A stretch of DNA of 64,000 nt from assembly GCF_000720425.1 (NCBI RefSeq), contig NZ_JOAJ01000005.1:310001-374000 (forward strand), in the 5' to 3' direction. A program made the translations under genes and the position numbers. Below, one piece after another: positions 8,545 to 17,873 of the stretch. Source of the DNA: Nocardia rhamnosiphila NBRC 108938. Its GTDB lineage: Bacteria > Actinomycetota > Actinomycetes > Mycobacteriales > Mycobacteriaceae. Numbering within the stretch: the stretch's first letter is position 1; each line of letters starts with the position of its first letter. The notes under the pieces are model-generated. The model was not told the DNA's origin and did no database searches. It saw only the letters and a program-made list of their open reading frames with translations.

Positions 8545-9669
8545 ATGCCGATTTCGAACGAAGCCGTGACAGCCGCCGGCGAGAATGCCCCACCGTTTCG
8601 ATCGGTGCATTCCCGCACCCCCGGCGCCGAGATATCGGAGTACGGGAACGGTCGTGCCGCGCCGGCGCTCGCACCTCGCCCCCACGGCGCCGGCCCCGCC
8701 TGGGCGGACGCCGTCCGCGTCGAGGGCATCACCAAATCCTTCGGTGAAGTGCAGGCGTTGCGCGGGGTGAGTTTCTCGGCCGCCCGCGGCACCGTGCTCG
8801 GCGTTTTGGGACCCAACGGCGCGGGCAAGACCACCACCGTGAAGATCCTGTCCACCCTGCTGCGTCCCGATTCCGGGAGCGCGGTGGTGGCCGGTCACGA
8901 TATCCGTAAAGATCCGGCCGGGGTGCGTCGCTCGATCATGATGACCGGCCAGTACGCCGCCCTCGACGAAAACCTGTCCGGCCGGGAGAACCTGGAACTG
9001 TTCGGCCGGCTGATGGGCCTGAGCAAATCGACGGCGCGTAAGCGCGCCGACGCGTTGCTCGAAGAGTTCGACCTGGTCGCTTCCGGTCGCCGCCCGGTTC
9101 GCCAGTATTCCGGTGGGATGCGGCGGCGGGTCGATATCGCCTGCGGCCTGGTGGTCCGGCCCGAAGTGGTGTTCCTCGACGAACCGACCACCGGTCTCGA
9201 CCCGCGCAGCCGGCAAGGTGTCTGGGATCTGGTGAGTGCGCTGAAAGAGCAGGGCATCACCGTGCTGCTCACCACCCAGTACCTGGAAGAAGCCGACGTC
9301 CTGTCGGACAACATCATCGTGATCGACAAGGGCACGGTGATCGCGGAGGGCACCGCCGACGAACTCAAGGAGAAGACCGGCGGCAGCTACTGCGAGGTCG
9401 TCCCGCTGGACCCGACCCAGCTGGCCCGGGCCGCCACCGCGCTGGGGGACCTGGTTCCGCCGGCCGTCGCCGCCGAACTCGCCGGAGCCGAACGCCTCTC
9501 CATCCCGGCGCCCGACGGTGCCCCGACGCTGGCCGAGGCGCTGCGGCGGTTGGATGCCGCCGGCATCACTCTGGCCGATATCGGGCTGCGCCGCCCCTCC
9601 CTCGACGATGTGTTCCTCTCCATCACCGGGCACTCGGGCGGTACCGGCCGGCCGGGTGATCCGGCATGA
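8545..9669 (+). CDS. ABC exporter ATPase, DrrA family
   Basis: The 374-residue protein has a roughly 50-residue N-terminal extension, then an ABC ATPase domain: Walker A GPNGAGKTTT, signature YSGGMRRR, Walker B VVFLDEPTTGLD and H-loop TTQYLEEAD. A C-terminal region typical of DrrA-type ATPases of drug and lipid exporters follows. The ATG at 8545 has GGAGA upstream; the long open frame above it is not convincing coding sequence. It is followed by two permease genes (9776 and 10657), giving an ATPase-permease-permease cassette. A paralogous cassette lies at 61555-64000 in the siderophore island. The substrate is unknown. Confidence 0.9.
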   Translation: MPISNEAVTAAGENAPPFRSVHSRTPGAEISEYGNGRAAPALAPRPHGAGPAWADAVRVEGITKSFGEVQALRGVSFSAARGTVLGVLGPNGAGKTTTVKILSTLLRPDSGSAVVAGHDIRKDPAGVRRSIMMTGQYAALDENLSGRENLELFGRLMGLSKSTARKRADALLEEFDLVASGRRPVRQYSGGMRRRVDIACGLVVRPEVVFLDEPTTGLDPRSRQGVWDLVSALKEQGITVLLTTQYLEEADVLSDNIIVIDKGTVIAEGTADELKEKTGGSYCEVVPLDPTQLARAATALGDLVPPAVAAELAGAERLSIPAPDGAPTLAEALRRLDAAGITLADIGLRRPSLDDVFLSITGHSGGTGRPGDPA

Positions 9670-9760
9670 GCGGGTCAGGCCCGGAGGCGGTAGTGCGATA
9701 CCTTCGCCTGCGCTGCGGCCTCCGCGTCGGTGTGTTGACCGATCGCCGTTCTCGCTCATG
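9666..9760. repeat. Palindrome-bounded intergenic repeat, copy 1 (variant)
   Basis: It begins ATGAGCGGGTCAGGCCCGG, continues AGGCGGTAG and ends CTCGCTCATG, like the copies at 10582 and 62532. The middle is longer and diverged (95 bp in all). It overlaps the stop codon of the DrrA-like gene and fills the gap to the first permease. Confidence 0.7.
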
Positions 9761-9775
9761 CCTGGTAGGTGCATC

Positions 9776-10585
9776 ATGAGCGCTCCCGCGGTATCCCGCC
9801 GCGACCTGTTCGGTGACCTCCCGCAGCCGCGGGTGTCCGTGTTCGCGCAGTGGCGGGCGTTGACCGGACGCGTCGTCTGGACCATGATCACCAAAGGCGA
9901 AATGATCGCCGCGATCGTGATGCCGCTGGTCTTCACCCTCGGTTTCTATCTCCCGCTGCGCTTTGTGATGCAGTTCCAGGGCATCGACTACGCGCAGTTC
10001 GTCATGCCGATCGTGGTGCTGCAAACCATGGCGTTCACCATGATGTCCAATGCGCAGCTGGCCGCCGTCGAGGCGCTCACCGGATTCAGCACCCGATTGC
10101 AGACCATGCCGATCGGCATGCTGGTACCGCTGGGCTCGCGGATCGCGGCGGGGCTGTTCCGCTCGGTCGTATCGTTGGCCGCGGCCCTGATCTACGGTCA
10201 CTTCATCGGTTTCGAGTTCACCGCCGGCTGGGGTCAGACCGTCGGCTTCTGTGCTTTCGCGCTCGCCGTCGGCACCGTGCTGGCGGTCGGCGCGGACGGG
10301 CTGGGCAGCCTGACCAAGAGCCCCGCCTCGCTGAGCCAGGCGCTCACCCTGCCGACGCTGATCTTCGGCATGATGTCGTGCGGTTTCGTGCCCGAGACCG
10401 GATTCCCCGAATGGGTGCGGCCGTTCGTGCGCAATCAGCCGATCACCCAGTTCGCCTACGCCCTGCGCGATATGGCGGGTGACGGGGTGACCTGGGAGGT
10501 ACTGCGAGTGGGAGTGTTCTGGCTGGTCGGTGCGGCGGCGGTATTCACCCCGTTCGCGGTCTGGGCGAGTGTGAGGCGCTCATGA
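9776..10585 (+). CDS. ABC-2 type permease, DrrB-like (first of pair)
   Basis: The 269-residue membrane protein has about six hydrophobic segments. It carries the ABC-2 permease pattern with a conserved late GFVPETGFPEW...VRNQPITQ loop and is the expected size for DrrB. The ATG at 9776 lies just after the copy-1 repeat. It is encoded between the DrrA-like ATPase and a second permease, so the exporter is probably heteromeric. A close relative with the same loop is at 62607. Substrate unknown. Confidence 0.88.
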   Translation: MSAPAVSRRDLFGDLPQPRVSVFAQWRALTGRVVWTMITKGEMIAAIVMPLVFTLGFYLPLRFVMQFQGIDYAQFVMPIVVLQTMAFTMMSNAQLAAVEALTGFSTRLQTMPIGMLVPLGSRIAAGLFRSVVSLAAALIYGHFIGFEFTAGWGQTVGFCAFALAVGTVLAVGADGLGSLTKSPASLSQALTLPTLIFGMMSCGFVPETGFPEWVRPFVRNQPITQFAYALRDMAGDGVTWEVLRVGVFWLVGAAAVFTPFAVWASVRRS

Positions 10586-10641
10586 GGGAGTCAGGCCCGG
10601 AGGCGGTAGCGGAGCGTGACCATGGAGGGCCCTCGCTCATG
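10582..10641. repeat. Palindrome-bounded intergenic repeat, copy 2
   Basis: A 60-bp element opens ATGAGGGAGTCAGGCCCGG and closes GGGCCCTCGCTCATG. Its ends are complementary (one mismatch), and it is nearly identical to 62532-62591. It overlaps the stop of the first permease by its initial ATGA and precedes the next permease. Confidence 0.8.
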
Positions 10642-10656
10642 ACCAAAGGACACAGC

Positions 10657-11529
10657 ATGAGCGTTATCGAACGACCCACGGCGACCGGAACCGAAGAATT
10701 GCCGGTCCATATCGCCGCGCTCGACCTGCCCCGGGTCGAGCCGCGGTCCGAGCGATCGCTGGTGGTCTGGGCGGTACACAGTTCCATCCAGTGCAAACGG
10801 CTGCTGACGGCCTGGCTACGCGATCCGGCCACCACCATTCAGACGATCGTGTACCCGGCACTGACCCTGGTGATGTTCTGGATCGTGCTCGACGATTCCA
10901 TCTCCGGTTTCACCGGGAAGCCCGCCATCTACGGCACTGTCCCGATGATCACCCTCGTCGCGGCGATGACGGGCGCGGTGGTCAGCGCGCTGGGCTTCAA
11001 GGTCGAGAAGGCCACCGGGCTGCTGGGCCGGTTCTGGACCATGCCGATCCATCGCGCGGCGAGCCTGACCGGCCGGTTGTTCGCCGAGGTGATCCGGATC
11101 TCGATCACCACGGTCATCATCATCGCCGTCGGTTTCGCCCTCGGATTCCGCTTCGACCAGGGGCCGTGGGCCGCACTCGGACTCATGGGGATCCCGATCC
11201 TGTTCGGGCTCGCGTTCGCCGTCTTCATCACCGCGCTCGCGGCCTCCACCGAGGGCCCGCTGCTGGTCCAGCTGGTCGCGATCTTCATGAACCTGCTGCT
11301 GTTCTTCAACTCCGGTTTCGTCCCGGTCTTCGCCTACCCGAGCTGGCTACGGTCGACGGTGGAGAACCAGCCGATGAGCTGCGCCATCGAAGCGATGAAA
11401 GGGCTGTCGCTCGGCGGTCCGGTCGCCGAACCGCTCATCGACACCCTGCTGTGGGTGGTCGGCGCCATCCTGGTGTTCGGCTATCCCGCGGTCCGCGGCT
11501 ACCGCAAATCCGCCGAGCGCAGCGGCTGA
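10657..11529 (+). CDS. ABC-2 type permease, DrrB-like (second of pair)
   Basis: The roughly 290-residue membrane protein has a cytoplasmic N-terminus of about 45 residues and six predicted hydrophobic segments, with an ABC-2 permease-like GFVPVFAYPSWLRS...ENQPMS loop. The frame is open from ATG 10582, which overlaps the previous stop, but the first 25 codons are the repeat element. ATG 10657 follows AAAGGA with a 6-base gap and is the better start. It completes the ATPase-permease-permease cassette and corresponds to the partial gene at 63404. Confidence 0.87.
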   Translation: MSVIERPTATGTEELPVHIAALDLPRVEPRSERSLVVWAVHSSIQCKRLLTAWLRDPATTIQTIVYPALTLVMFWIVLDDSISGFTGKPAIYGTVPMITLVAAMTGAVVSALGFKVEKATGLLGRFWTMPIHRAASLTGRLFAEVIRISITTVIIIAVGFALGFRFDQGPWAALGLMGIPILFGLAFAVFITALAASTEGPLLVQLVAIFMNLLLFFNSGFVPVFAYPSWLRSTVENQPMSCAIEAMKGLSLGGPVAEPLIDTLLWVVGAILVFGYPAVRGYRKSAERSG

Positions 11530-11539
11530 TCGCGGCCGG

Positions 11540-12751
11540 CTACTTCCGGGACTCGGAGGACCGCGTCTCGGAAGTGGCCGGTGCGAACGGGTAGCCGGCC
11601 CAGCGGTCGCGGTTCGTCCAGCCGACCAGGTCGTAGCGCCAGCGGAACGGCCAGGTGTGCGAGACGGTGTTGAACAGGACCGCGCCCAGCGCCGCGTAAT
11701 CGTCGTGGGCCGAGAGCAGGGCGCGCTGTCCCCGCGGCGAGGCGGAGAAAAAGGAATCGAACATGGCGATCGACTGCTCGGTGGTCAACCGGCCCAATCC
11801 CCACAGGCCGCGCATCCGCATCCAGTAGGTGAGCCGGGCCTGCCACGGCCACAGCGCGGCGATCGGGTCCTCGCCGGCCAGGATCGCGGTGACCGCGGTA
11901 TCGGCCAGCGCGAACGAATCGGCGACGCTGTAGCCGGTGCAGGGGTGCATCATCCCGCCGCGCGACCCGTAGGGCACCACCTTTCCCACCCCGTTCTTCG
12001 GCGGCGGGGTGTCCAGCGGATAGTGCGCGGCCTCGCTCGGCTCCGTGCCGGTCAGTTCGATACCGTGCGCCGCCAGCCGCGCGAGAGTGCGCTTGCGCAG
12101 TTCGTGCTGCGGCATCCCGCCACGCAGGCCGAGGCTGGTCTCCTCGAAGATCACGGTGCCGTCCCCGAGGGGCACCGAATACAGGAACGACGGCGGCTCG
12201 TCGGGTCCGGCACCGTTCTCCGGCCGCCAGTCCAGCAGCAGGCCCTCACCCTCCCCGACCATCGGCGCCGCGGTCTCGGCGTTCACGAAGATCCCGTGCG
12301 CGCTGGCCGCGCGCCGGTCGCCCAGCGGCGGCATCCCGCGCGAATCCACCACCACCGCCGCGCGGATCACCGTGCCGTCGGCCAGCTCGACCTCGCGCGC
12401 GTCCACCCGCACCGCCCGCCCCGCGTACACCTGGGCGTCGTCGAGCGATAGCGCGTCGCGCAGCAGCGGCTTGGACAGCACGCAATAGGGTCGCTCGATC
12501 TTGATCTCGGAGGTCGTCCAGACCACCGGTGCCGGAATCCGGCTCGCGATCACACTGTGCGGCAACCAGTCCGGAAGCTCGTCGATCCAGCAGGAGAAAG
12601 TCGGCGGCCACAGGCGATCCGGGCGGGGATCGACGGCGGCGACCCGAAGACCGGCCACGACGGCCCGGTTGGCCAGCGCCCGCCCGGACGGGCCCAGCCC
12701 GACCACACAGATATCGAACTCACGGACCACGCTGTCTGCCATGTACTGCAT
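11540..12751 (-). CDS. Lycopene cyclase-like FAD enzyme (CrtY/CrtL type)
   Basis: The 403-residue flavoprotein has an N-terminal dinucleotide fold (VVGLGPSG, about residue 16), the FEET motif of beta-type lycopene cyclases (VIFEETSLG, about residue 204) and MHPCTGYSVADS (about 272), another cyclase signature. It would close the ionone ring(s) of lycopene at the membrane during carotenoid synthesis. It may act at one end only, as in rhodococcal CrtLm, but this is inference. ATG 12751 directly abuts the stop of the upstream unknown gene (TGA then ATG), so translation is probably coupled. No other carotenoid gene is in the window. Confidence 0.85.
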   Translation of the reverse strand: MQYMADSVVREFDICVVGLGPSGRALANRAVVAGLRVAAVDPRPDRLWPPTFSCWIDELPDWLPHSVIASRIPAPVVWTTSEIKIERPYCVLSKPLLRDALSLDDAQVYAGRAVRVDAREVELADGTVIRAAVVVDSRGMPPLGDRRAASAHGIFVNAETAAPMVGEGEGLLLDWRPENGAGPDEPPSFLYSVPLGDGTVIFEETSLGLRGGMPQHELRKRTLARLAAHGIELTGTEPSEAAHYPLDTPPPKNGVGKVVPYGSRGGMMHPCTGYSVADSFALADTAVTAILAGEDPIAALWPWQARLTYWMRMRGLWGLGRLTTEQSIAMFDSFFSASPRGQRALLSAHDDYAALGAVLFNTVSHTWPFRWRYDLVGWTNRDRWAGYPFAPATSETRSSESRK

Positions 12752-13615
12752 TCAACGGGGTGAGGGCAGGGGAGGGCAATCGGCATCGGGCCGGACCCGC
12801 CGGATGCGGTCTTCGGGGTCGTCGAGGAACAGATCGCTGTGGTCGATAGCGAAGTCACCATTGGGCAGCATCCGACCCTCGCCGTAGTAGCGGCCGATCA
12901 CCGTGTCCGGCAGATAGGAGCGTAGACCGCGGGGGGACATGTCGGCCGGATAGTCGACCTGGCGACCCCATCCCGGTGGGGCCTCATCGCTGCCGAACAG
13001 GATCCAATGATCGACAGGTACGGGATCGCCCGGACGGGGCGCACCACCGGTGTGTGAGTCCAGGGCGGGAGCGACGAACCGGTCGGGGTCGGCGGGCTTG
13101 TACCACAACATCAGTGGCTTGGCCTGCTCGGCTTCCGCATTGTCGAAGCAGCACAACGCAATCGTGTGGTCCGGGAAGTGTTCAGCGTAGAAGGTGAACA
13201 GCTCGGAGCGAAGTGCAGGCCTCCTGCGTCGAGGAACGCGATCGAGTACCTCGGGGATCCGCTGCGGGGAGGACGCGAGCAGCACCGTGTAGACATCGTG
13301 CTCGAAAATGGAGACCTCCGGGCCGGAATCCATCCAGATGACATCATCGTCCTCCGGGGCGTTCGCTGCGGGTGGATCCAGTGCATCCACCATTCTTTGC
13401 AGGACGTCTCCGTGATGCCGGACCGAAATGAAGTTGTCCGGCGTCATGATCTCACCAGCGGGCAGGTGCAGGAGCATGGCGTTGGGGCCGCCGGCGAGGT
13501 CGGCGACGGTGTTCTGGTACCCGAGAACATGGATCACCCCGTGATAGGGGTGATCGACTCTTCCGACATAGACGATGGTGCCCCTGAATGTTGCTCTATC
13601 GATGGAGACGCACAC
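12752..13615 (-). CDS. Conserved-looking protein of unknown function
   Basis: I do not recognise this protein of about 287 residues. It is soluble, acidic and Pro/Asp-rich, with no signal peptide or membrane segment. It contains IVYVGRVDHPYHGVIHVLGYQN near the start. GTG 13615 has a good AAGGTGG five bases upstream. The frame is open to ATG 13675, but that extension is Pro/Arg-rich and looks non-coding. Its stop abuts the ATG of the lycopene cyclase, which suggests co-expression, but nothing in the sequence indicates a carotenoid role. Confidence 0.65.
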   Translation of the reverse strand: MCVSIDRATFRGTIVYVGRVDHPYHGVIHVLGYQNTVADLAGGPNAMLLHLPAGEIMTPDNFISVRHHGDVLQRMVDALDPPAANAPEDDDVIWMDSGPEVSIFEHDVYTVLLASSPQRIPEVLDRVPRRRRPALRSELFTFYAEHFPDHTIALCCFDNAEAEQAKPLMLWYKPADPDRFVAPALDSHTGGAPRPGDPVPVDHWILFGSDEAPPGWGRQVDYPADMSPRGLRSYLPDTVIGRYYGEGRMLPNGDFAIDHSDLFLDDPEDRIRRVRPDADCPPLPSPR

Positions 13616-13807
13616 GAACGCCACCTTATGGAAAGGCGGCCTCGGGGGTAGCCGACTTTGTAGAGGGTCCCGCAACGCTGTCGGTTCTCCGCCGCAGTGC
13701 TGTGGTGTCTGGGCTCCCCTGCTGCGCTCGCCGATGGCGGTGAGTCATCGGTTCCCCTCGGCTCCGCCGCGGGAAGTCCACACCCGCCCTTCCGGGCGCG
13801 CGTATCG

Positions 13808-14287
13808 TTAGGTATTCGGGGTGACCCAGGTGGTGATCTCGGCGTGGACCACTTCCTTGCCGGTCTTGTCGTAGATCGATACCGGGATCGTCAGGTCCCG
13901 GCCCTCGGTGATCGCGGCGAAGTCGGGTACCTCCGTGAGTTCCGCGACGGCGCGCAGGCCGGTGGTGGCTTTGGTCAGGTACTGGACCTGCATCGCCTTG
14001 GGGATCCAGCGGTGGGTGGTGGGGACCGTCGCCTCGCTCAGCATGCCCATCGCTATTTCCGCGAGGTTGCAGGCGGCGATGGCGTGGAAGGTGCCCAGAT
14101 GGTTGTGCACGCCGAACCATTTGGGAGCTTTGACCTCGCAGCGGCCGGGTTCGAGCCGGACCACCCGGGGCAGCACCGTGGCGAAGTACGGCACCCGGGC
14201 CACCATCGAGAGGGAGAACAGGCCGTGGCCGAAGGGGTTGTCCGGCAGTTTGCGCCAGCCGCGATAGGTACCGGTCTCGTTCGTCAT
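13808..14287 (-). CDS. Hotdog-fold protein (DUF4442/thioesterase-like)
   Basis: The 159-residue protein looks like a DUF4442 or acyl-CoA thioesterase-like hotdog fold. HNHLGTFHAIAACNLAE (about residues 61-77) resembles the helix-adjacent active-site segment of such proteins, with the Asn/His and Glu that often line the pocket. A perfect 12-bp-arm palindrome sits 1 bp upstream of the start, suggesting tight repression. It is divergent from the ribosomal operon. Substrate unknown; a role in acyl-CoA handling is inferred from the fold only. Confidence 0.75.
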   Translation of the reverse strand: MTNETGTYRGWRKLPDNPFGHGLFSLSMVARVPYFATVLPRVVRLEPGRCEVKAPKWFGVHNHLGTFHAIAACNLAEIAMGMLSEATVPTTHRWIPKAMQVQYLTKATTGLRAVAELTEVPDFAAITEGRDLTIPVSIYDKTGKEVVHAEITTWVTPNT

Positions 14288-14288
14288 A

Positions 14289-14318
14289 CCGCTATCTTAC
14301 TCATCGGTAAGATAGCGG
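14289..14318. promoter_or_regulatory. Long perfect palindrome, probable repressor operator
   Basis: CCGCTATCTTAC (14289-14300) and GTAAGATAGCGG (14307-14318) are perfect inverse complements around a 6-base centre. The core TTACTCATCGGTAA looks like a TetR-family operator. It lies immediately upstream of the minus-strand hotdog gene and lacks a T-run, so I favour an operator over a terminator. The cognate regulator is not identifiable. Confidence 0.65.
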
Positions 14319-14364
14319 CGGCGCGGTATGGTGGCCGCAGCGCCGGACCTCGGCGGACCCCGAT

Positions 14365-14394
14365 TTGAAACGCCTCGGGGGGCTCGTGCATACT
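14365..14394 (+). promoter_or_regulatory. Candidate promoter of the S10 ribosomal operon
   Basis: TTGAAA (14365-14370) and CATACT (14389-14394) are separated by 18 bp, close to the housekeeping-sigma consensus. This leaves an untranslated leader of about 350 bases before rpsJ at 14749. No other gene is convincing in 14320-14748: a short frame at 14328-14600 has no start signal or recognisable domain. The leader may carry regulation, but I cannot assign a known structure. Confidence 0.5.
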
Positions 14395-14748
14395 GTTCGG
14401 GTTGCCTTGCCCCGGGAGGCGGTTGTTTTTGTGAAACGACCAGGCCGGGCGGGGTGAGCAAAACCAGCGAGTACCTCATCGTTCGCCGATGTGGGTACGT
14501 CCGGGACACAGTTCCGAAGGCCACGATCGAAGTTTTCTGCCGGGGCCGAGGAATGAGCGGAGGGGCGACACGCCCGACCGCGTGGACCGGAGAACCATGA
14601 CAGATGAACAGCGGCACGGACTGGGTTGACCCTGGTCGTGGTCTCCACTGAGACGTCATCGTGTGTTCGGGCTGTGCAAATGAAGGTGGTACGGACGCCC
14701 TAGCCGGTATCCGGATCACGGACGAAAGCGGAGAAAAGGACACTTAGC

Positions 14749-15054
14749 GTGGCGGGACAGAAGATCCGCATCAGGCTCAAGGCCTACGACCACGAGGCGA
14801 TCGACGCGTCTGCGCGCAAGATCGTCGAAACGGTGACCCGCACCGGGGCCCGGGTCGTCGGGCCGGTGCCGTTGCCGACCGAGAAGAACGTGTACTGCGT
14901 CATCCGTTCGCCGCACAAGTACAAGGACTCGCGCGAGCACTTCGAGATGCGTACGCACAAGCGGCTGATCGACATCCTCGACCCGACGCCGAAGACGGTG
15001 GACGCGCTCATGCGCATCGACCTGCCGGCCAGCGTCGACGTCAATATCCAGTGA
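14749..15054 (+). CDS. rpsJ: 30S ribosomal protein S10
   Basis: A 101-residue full-length S10 with the family pattern [16 protein letters not shown] and the C-terminal HKRLIDI region. It is part of the small-subunit head and is also NusE in transcription antitermination. GTG start 14749. First gene of the S10 operon, with a leader of about 350 bases upstream and rplC immediately downstream. Confidence 0.98.
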   Translation: MAGQKIRIRLKAYDHEAIDASARKIVETVTRTGARVVGPVPLPTEKNVYCVIRSPHKYKDSREHFEMRTHKRLIDILDPTPKTVDALMRIDLPASVDVNIQ

Positions 15055-15068
15055 CGGGGACTCGAGAC

Positions 15069-15734
15069 ATGACTGACAACAAGAGCAGGCCCGCGGCCGG
15101 CATCCTGGGCACCAAACTGGGCATGACCCAGGTGTTCGACGACAAGAACCGGGTCGTCCCGGTCACCGTCGTCAAGGCCGGACCGAACGTGGTCACCCAG
15201 ATCCGCACCGTCGAGCGCGACGGCTACAGCGCCGTGCAGGTCGCCTTCGGTGCCATCGACCCCCGCAAGGTGAACAAGCCGGAGTCCGGCCAGTTCGCCA
15301 AGGCCGGCGTCACCCCGCGTCGCCATGTCGCGGAGATCCGGATCGCGGATGCCTCCACCTTCGAGGTCGGCCAGGAGATCTCGGCCGCCGCTTTCGAAGA
15401 GGGCACCTACGTCGACGTCACCGGCACCAGCAAGGGCAAGGGTTTCGCCGGCACCATGAAGCGCCACGGCTTCCGTGGCCAGGGCGCCTCCCACGGTGCG
15501 CAGGCCGTGCACCGTCGCCCGGGTTCCATCGGTGGCTGCGCCACCCCCGGCCGCGTGTTCAAGGGCATGCGCATGTCGGGCCGCATGGGTAACGACCGCG
15601 TCACCACGCAGAACCTGTCGGTTCACAAGGTGGACGCCGAGAACGGCCTGCTGCTGATCAAGGGTGCGATCCCGGGTCGCAAGGGCGGCGTCGTGATCGT
15701 CAAGAGCGCCGTGAAGGGTGGTGCGCACGCATGA
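15069..15734 (+). CDS. rplC: 50S ribosomal protein L3
   Basis: A full-length L3 of about 221 residues starting [23 protein letters not shown]. The conserved loop reaching the peptidyl-transferase region (RGQGASHG...HRRPGSIG) lies near residues 133-152. It binds 23S rRNA early in assembly. ATG 15069 is chosen; GTG 15051 would add six residues. It overlaps rplD by ATGA, indicating translational coupling. Confidence 0.97.
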   Translation: MTDNKSRPAAGILGTKLGMTQVFDDKNRVVPVTVVKAGPNVVTQIRTVERDGYSAVQVAFGAIDPRKVNKPESGQFAKAGVTPRRHVAEIRIADASTFEVGQEISAAAFEEGTYVDVTGTSKGKGFAGTMKRHGFRGQGASHGAQAVHRRPGSIGGCATPGRVFKGMRMSGRMGNDRVTTQNLSVHKVDAENGLLLIKGAIPGRKGGVVIVKSAVKGGAHA

Positions 15735-16405
15735 CCAGCCTCGAGAAGAAGGCCAACCTGACGCTGCCGGTCAAGGAACTCGGTGGCAAGACCAACGGCA
15801 CCGTCGATCTCCCCGCCGAGATCTTCGATGTCACCGCGAACATCGCGCTGATGCACCAGGTGGTCGTGGCCCAGCAGGCCGCCGCCCGCCAGGGCACGCA
15901 TTCCACCAAGACCCGCGGCGAGGTCCGCGGCGGTGGTAAGAAGCCGTACCGCCAGAAGGGCACCGGCCGCGCCCGCCAGGGTTCGACCCGCGCGCCGCAG
16001 TTCGCCGGTGGTGGCACCGTGCACGGCCCCAAGCCGCGCGACTACAGCCAGCGCACTCCCAAGAAGATGATCCAGGCCGCCCTGCGTGGCGCGCTGTCGG
16101 ATCGGGCGCGCAACGAGCGGATCCACGTGATCAGCGAGCTCGTCGCCGGCCAGGACCCCTCGACCAAGACCGCGAAGACCTTCCTGTCCGAGATCTCGGA
16201 TCGCAAGAAGTTCCTCCTGGTCGTCGGCCGCGAGGACGTCAACGCCTGGAAGAGTGCCCGCAACCTGGAATACGTGCACACCATCGCACCGGACCAGCTG
16301 AACACCTACGACGTACTGGACAGCGACGAAGTCGTGTTCAGCGTCGAGGCGCTCAACGCCTTCGTGCACGGCCCGGCCGAGGCTGCACAGGAGGAGAGCA
16401 AGTGA
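15731..16405 (+). CDS. rplD: 50S ribosomal protein L4
   Basis: A 224-residue L4 with the rRNA-binding and exit-tunnel loop [19 protein letters not shown] near residues 55-75 and the GxxRAR segment after it. It lines the nascent-peptide tunnel. In proteobacteria L4 also represses the S10 operon; nothing here shows that this holds for this organism. ATGA overlap with rplC and GTGA overlap with rplW. Confidence 0.97.
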   Translation: MTSLEKKANLTLPVKELGGKTNGTVDLPAEIFDVTANIALMHQVVVAQQAAARQGTHSTKTRGEVRGGGKKPYRQKGTGRARQGSTRAPQFAGGGTVHGPKPRDYSQRTPKKMIQAALRGALSDRARNERIHVISELVAGQDPSTKTAKTFLSEISDRKKFLLVVGREDVNAWKSARNLEYVHTIAPDQLNTYDVLDSDEVVFSVEALNAFVHGPAEAAQEESK

Positions 16406-16707
16406 GCACCATCGCCGATCCGCGCGACATCCTGCTGGCGCCGGTCATCTCGGAGAAGTCCTACGGGCTGATCGAGGAAGGCACCTACACCTTCATCGTG
16501 CACCCGGACTCCAACAAGACCCAGATCAAGATCGCGGTCGAGAAGGTCTTCGGGGTGAAGGTCACCAGCGTCAACACCGCCAACCGTCAGGGCAAGCGCA
16601 AGCGGACCCGCTTCGGTTACGGCAAGCGCAAGGACACCAAGCGCGCGCTCGTGACCATCTCGGCCGACAGCAAGCCCATCGAGATCTTCGGAGGCCCGGT
16701 CGCGTAG
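16402..16707 (+). CDS. rplW: 50S ribosomal protein L23
   Basis: A 101-residue L23, full length, with the conserved start region [16 protein letters not shown] and the basic [12 protein letters not shown] loop near 53-64. It sits at the tunnel exit and docks trigger factor and signal-recognition particle. GTG start overlapping the rplD stop; rplB follows after 33 bp. Confidence 0.97.
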   Translation: MSTIADPRDILLAPVISEKSYGLIEEGTYTFIVHPDSNKTQIKIAVEKVFGVKVTSVNTANRQGKRKRTRFGYGKRKDTKRALVTISADSKPIEIFGGPVA

Positions 16708-16740
16708 GCGGCGGGGAGTCCAGAAAGCAGAGAAGAACTC

Positions 16741-17577
16741 ATGGCAATCCGTAAGTACAAGCCGACTACCCCGGGCCGCCGCGGGTCGTCCGTCTCGGAC
16801 TTCGCCGAGATCACCCGGTCGACCCCCGAGAAGTCGCTCGTCCGCCCGCTGACCAAGAGCGGTGGCCGTAACGGTCACGGCCGGATCACCACCCGGCATC
16901 GCGGTGGCGGTCACAAGCGTGCCTACCGGCTGATCGACTTCCGCCGGCTGGACAAGGACGGCGTGCCGGCCAAGGTCGCTCATATCGAGTACGACCCCAA
17001 CCGCACCGCCAATATCGCGCTGCTGCACTACCTGGACGGCGAGAAGCGTTACATCATCGCGCCCAAGGGCATCGCGCAGGGCACGAAGATCGAGTCCGGT
17101 CCGACCGCGGATATCAAGCCCGGCAACAACCTGCCGCTGCGCAATATCCCGACCGGTACCACCATCCACGCGGTGGAGCTGCGTCCCGGCGGCGGCGCCA
17201 AGATGGCCCGCTCGGCCGGTGCCAGCATCCAGCTGCTGGGTAAGGAAGGCCCCTACGCCACGCTGCGTATGCCCTCCGGTGAGATCCGCCGCGTCGACGT
17301 GCGCTGCCGCGCCACCGTCGGCGAGGTCGGCAATGCCGAACAGTCGAACATCAACTGGGGCAAGGCCGGTCGTATGCGCTGGAAGGGTCGCCGCCCCACG
17401 GTCCGTGGTGTGGTCATGAACCCGGTCGACCACCCGCACGGTGGTGGTGAGGGCAAGACCTCCGGTGGTCGCCACCCGGTCTCGCCCTGGGGCCAGCCGG
17501 AAGGCCGTACCCGTAAGCCGAACCGTCCGAGCGACAAGCTCATCGTCCGTCGCCGTCGCACCGGCAAGAAGCGCTAA
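16741..17577 (+). CDS. rplB: 50S ribosomal protein L2
   Basis: A 278-residue L2 of normal length. RNA-binding elements are clear: the N-terminal [11 protein letters not shown], and [10 protein letters not shown] near residue 228, whose His is important for peptidyl-transferase function. The C-terminal tail is basic. It has its own Shine-Dalgarno-like AGAAG upstream and precedes rpsS. Confidence 0.98.
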   Translation: MAIRKYKPTTPGRRGSSVSDFAEITRSTPEKSLVRPLTKSGGRNGHGRITTRHRGGGHKRAYRLIDFRRLDKDGVPAKVAHIEYDPNRTANIALLHYLDGEKRYIIAPKGIAQGTKIESGPTADIKPGNNLPLRNIPTGTTIHAVELRPGGGAKMARSAGASIQLLGKEGPYATLRMPSGEIRRVDVRCRATVGEVGNAEQSNINWGKAGRMRWKGRRPTVRGVVMNPVDHPHGGGEGKTSGGRHPVSPWGQPEGRTRKPNRPSDKLIVRRRRTGKKR

Positions 17578-17591
17578 GGAGGAGGTAAGAA

Positions 17592-17873
17592 ATGCCACGC
17601 AGCCTCAAGAAGGGCCCGTTCGTCGACGACCACCTCCAGGCGAAGGTGGACGTGCAGAACGACAAGGGCACCAAGCAGGTCATCAAGACCTGGTCGCGTC
17701 GTTCGACCATCACCCCCGATTTCATCGGTCACACCTTCGCCGTCCACGACGGCCGCAAGCACGTGCCGGTGTTCGTCTCGGAGAACATGGTCGGGCACAA
17801 GCTCGGTGAGTTCGCGCCGACGAGGACGTTCCGCAGCCACGTCAAGGAAGATCGGAAGAGCAAGCGGCGATGA
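17592..17873 (+). CDS. rpsS: 30S ribosomal protein S19
   Basis: A 93-residue S19, full length ([15 protein letters not shown], then [18 protein letters not shown]). It binds S13 and 16S rRNA in the head. GGAGGAGG lies just upstream, an unusually strong ribosome-binding site. The ATGA overlap with rplV indicates coupling. Confidence 0.98.
   Translation: MPRSLKKGPFVDDHLQAKVDVQNDKGTKQVIKTWSRRSTITPDFIGHTFAVHDGRKHVPVFVSENMVGHKLGEFAPTRTFRSHVKEDRKSKRR

Noticed and set aside
14328..14600. Possible small leader ORF before rpsJ
   Set aside because: No ribosome-binding site, no recognisable domain, and composition like the surrounding leader.
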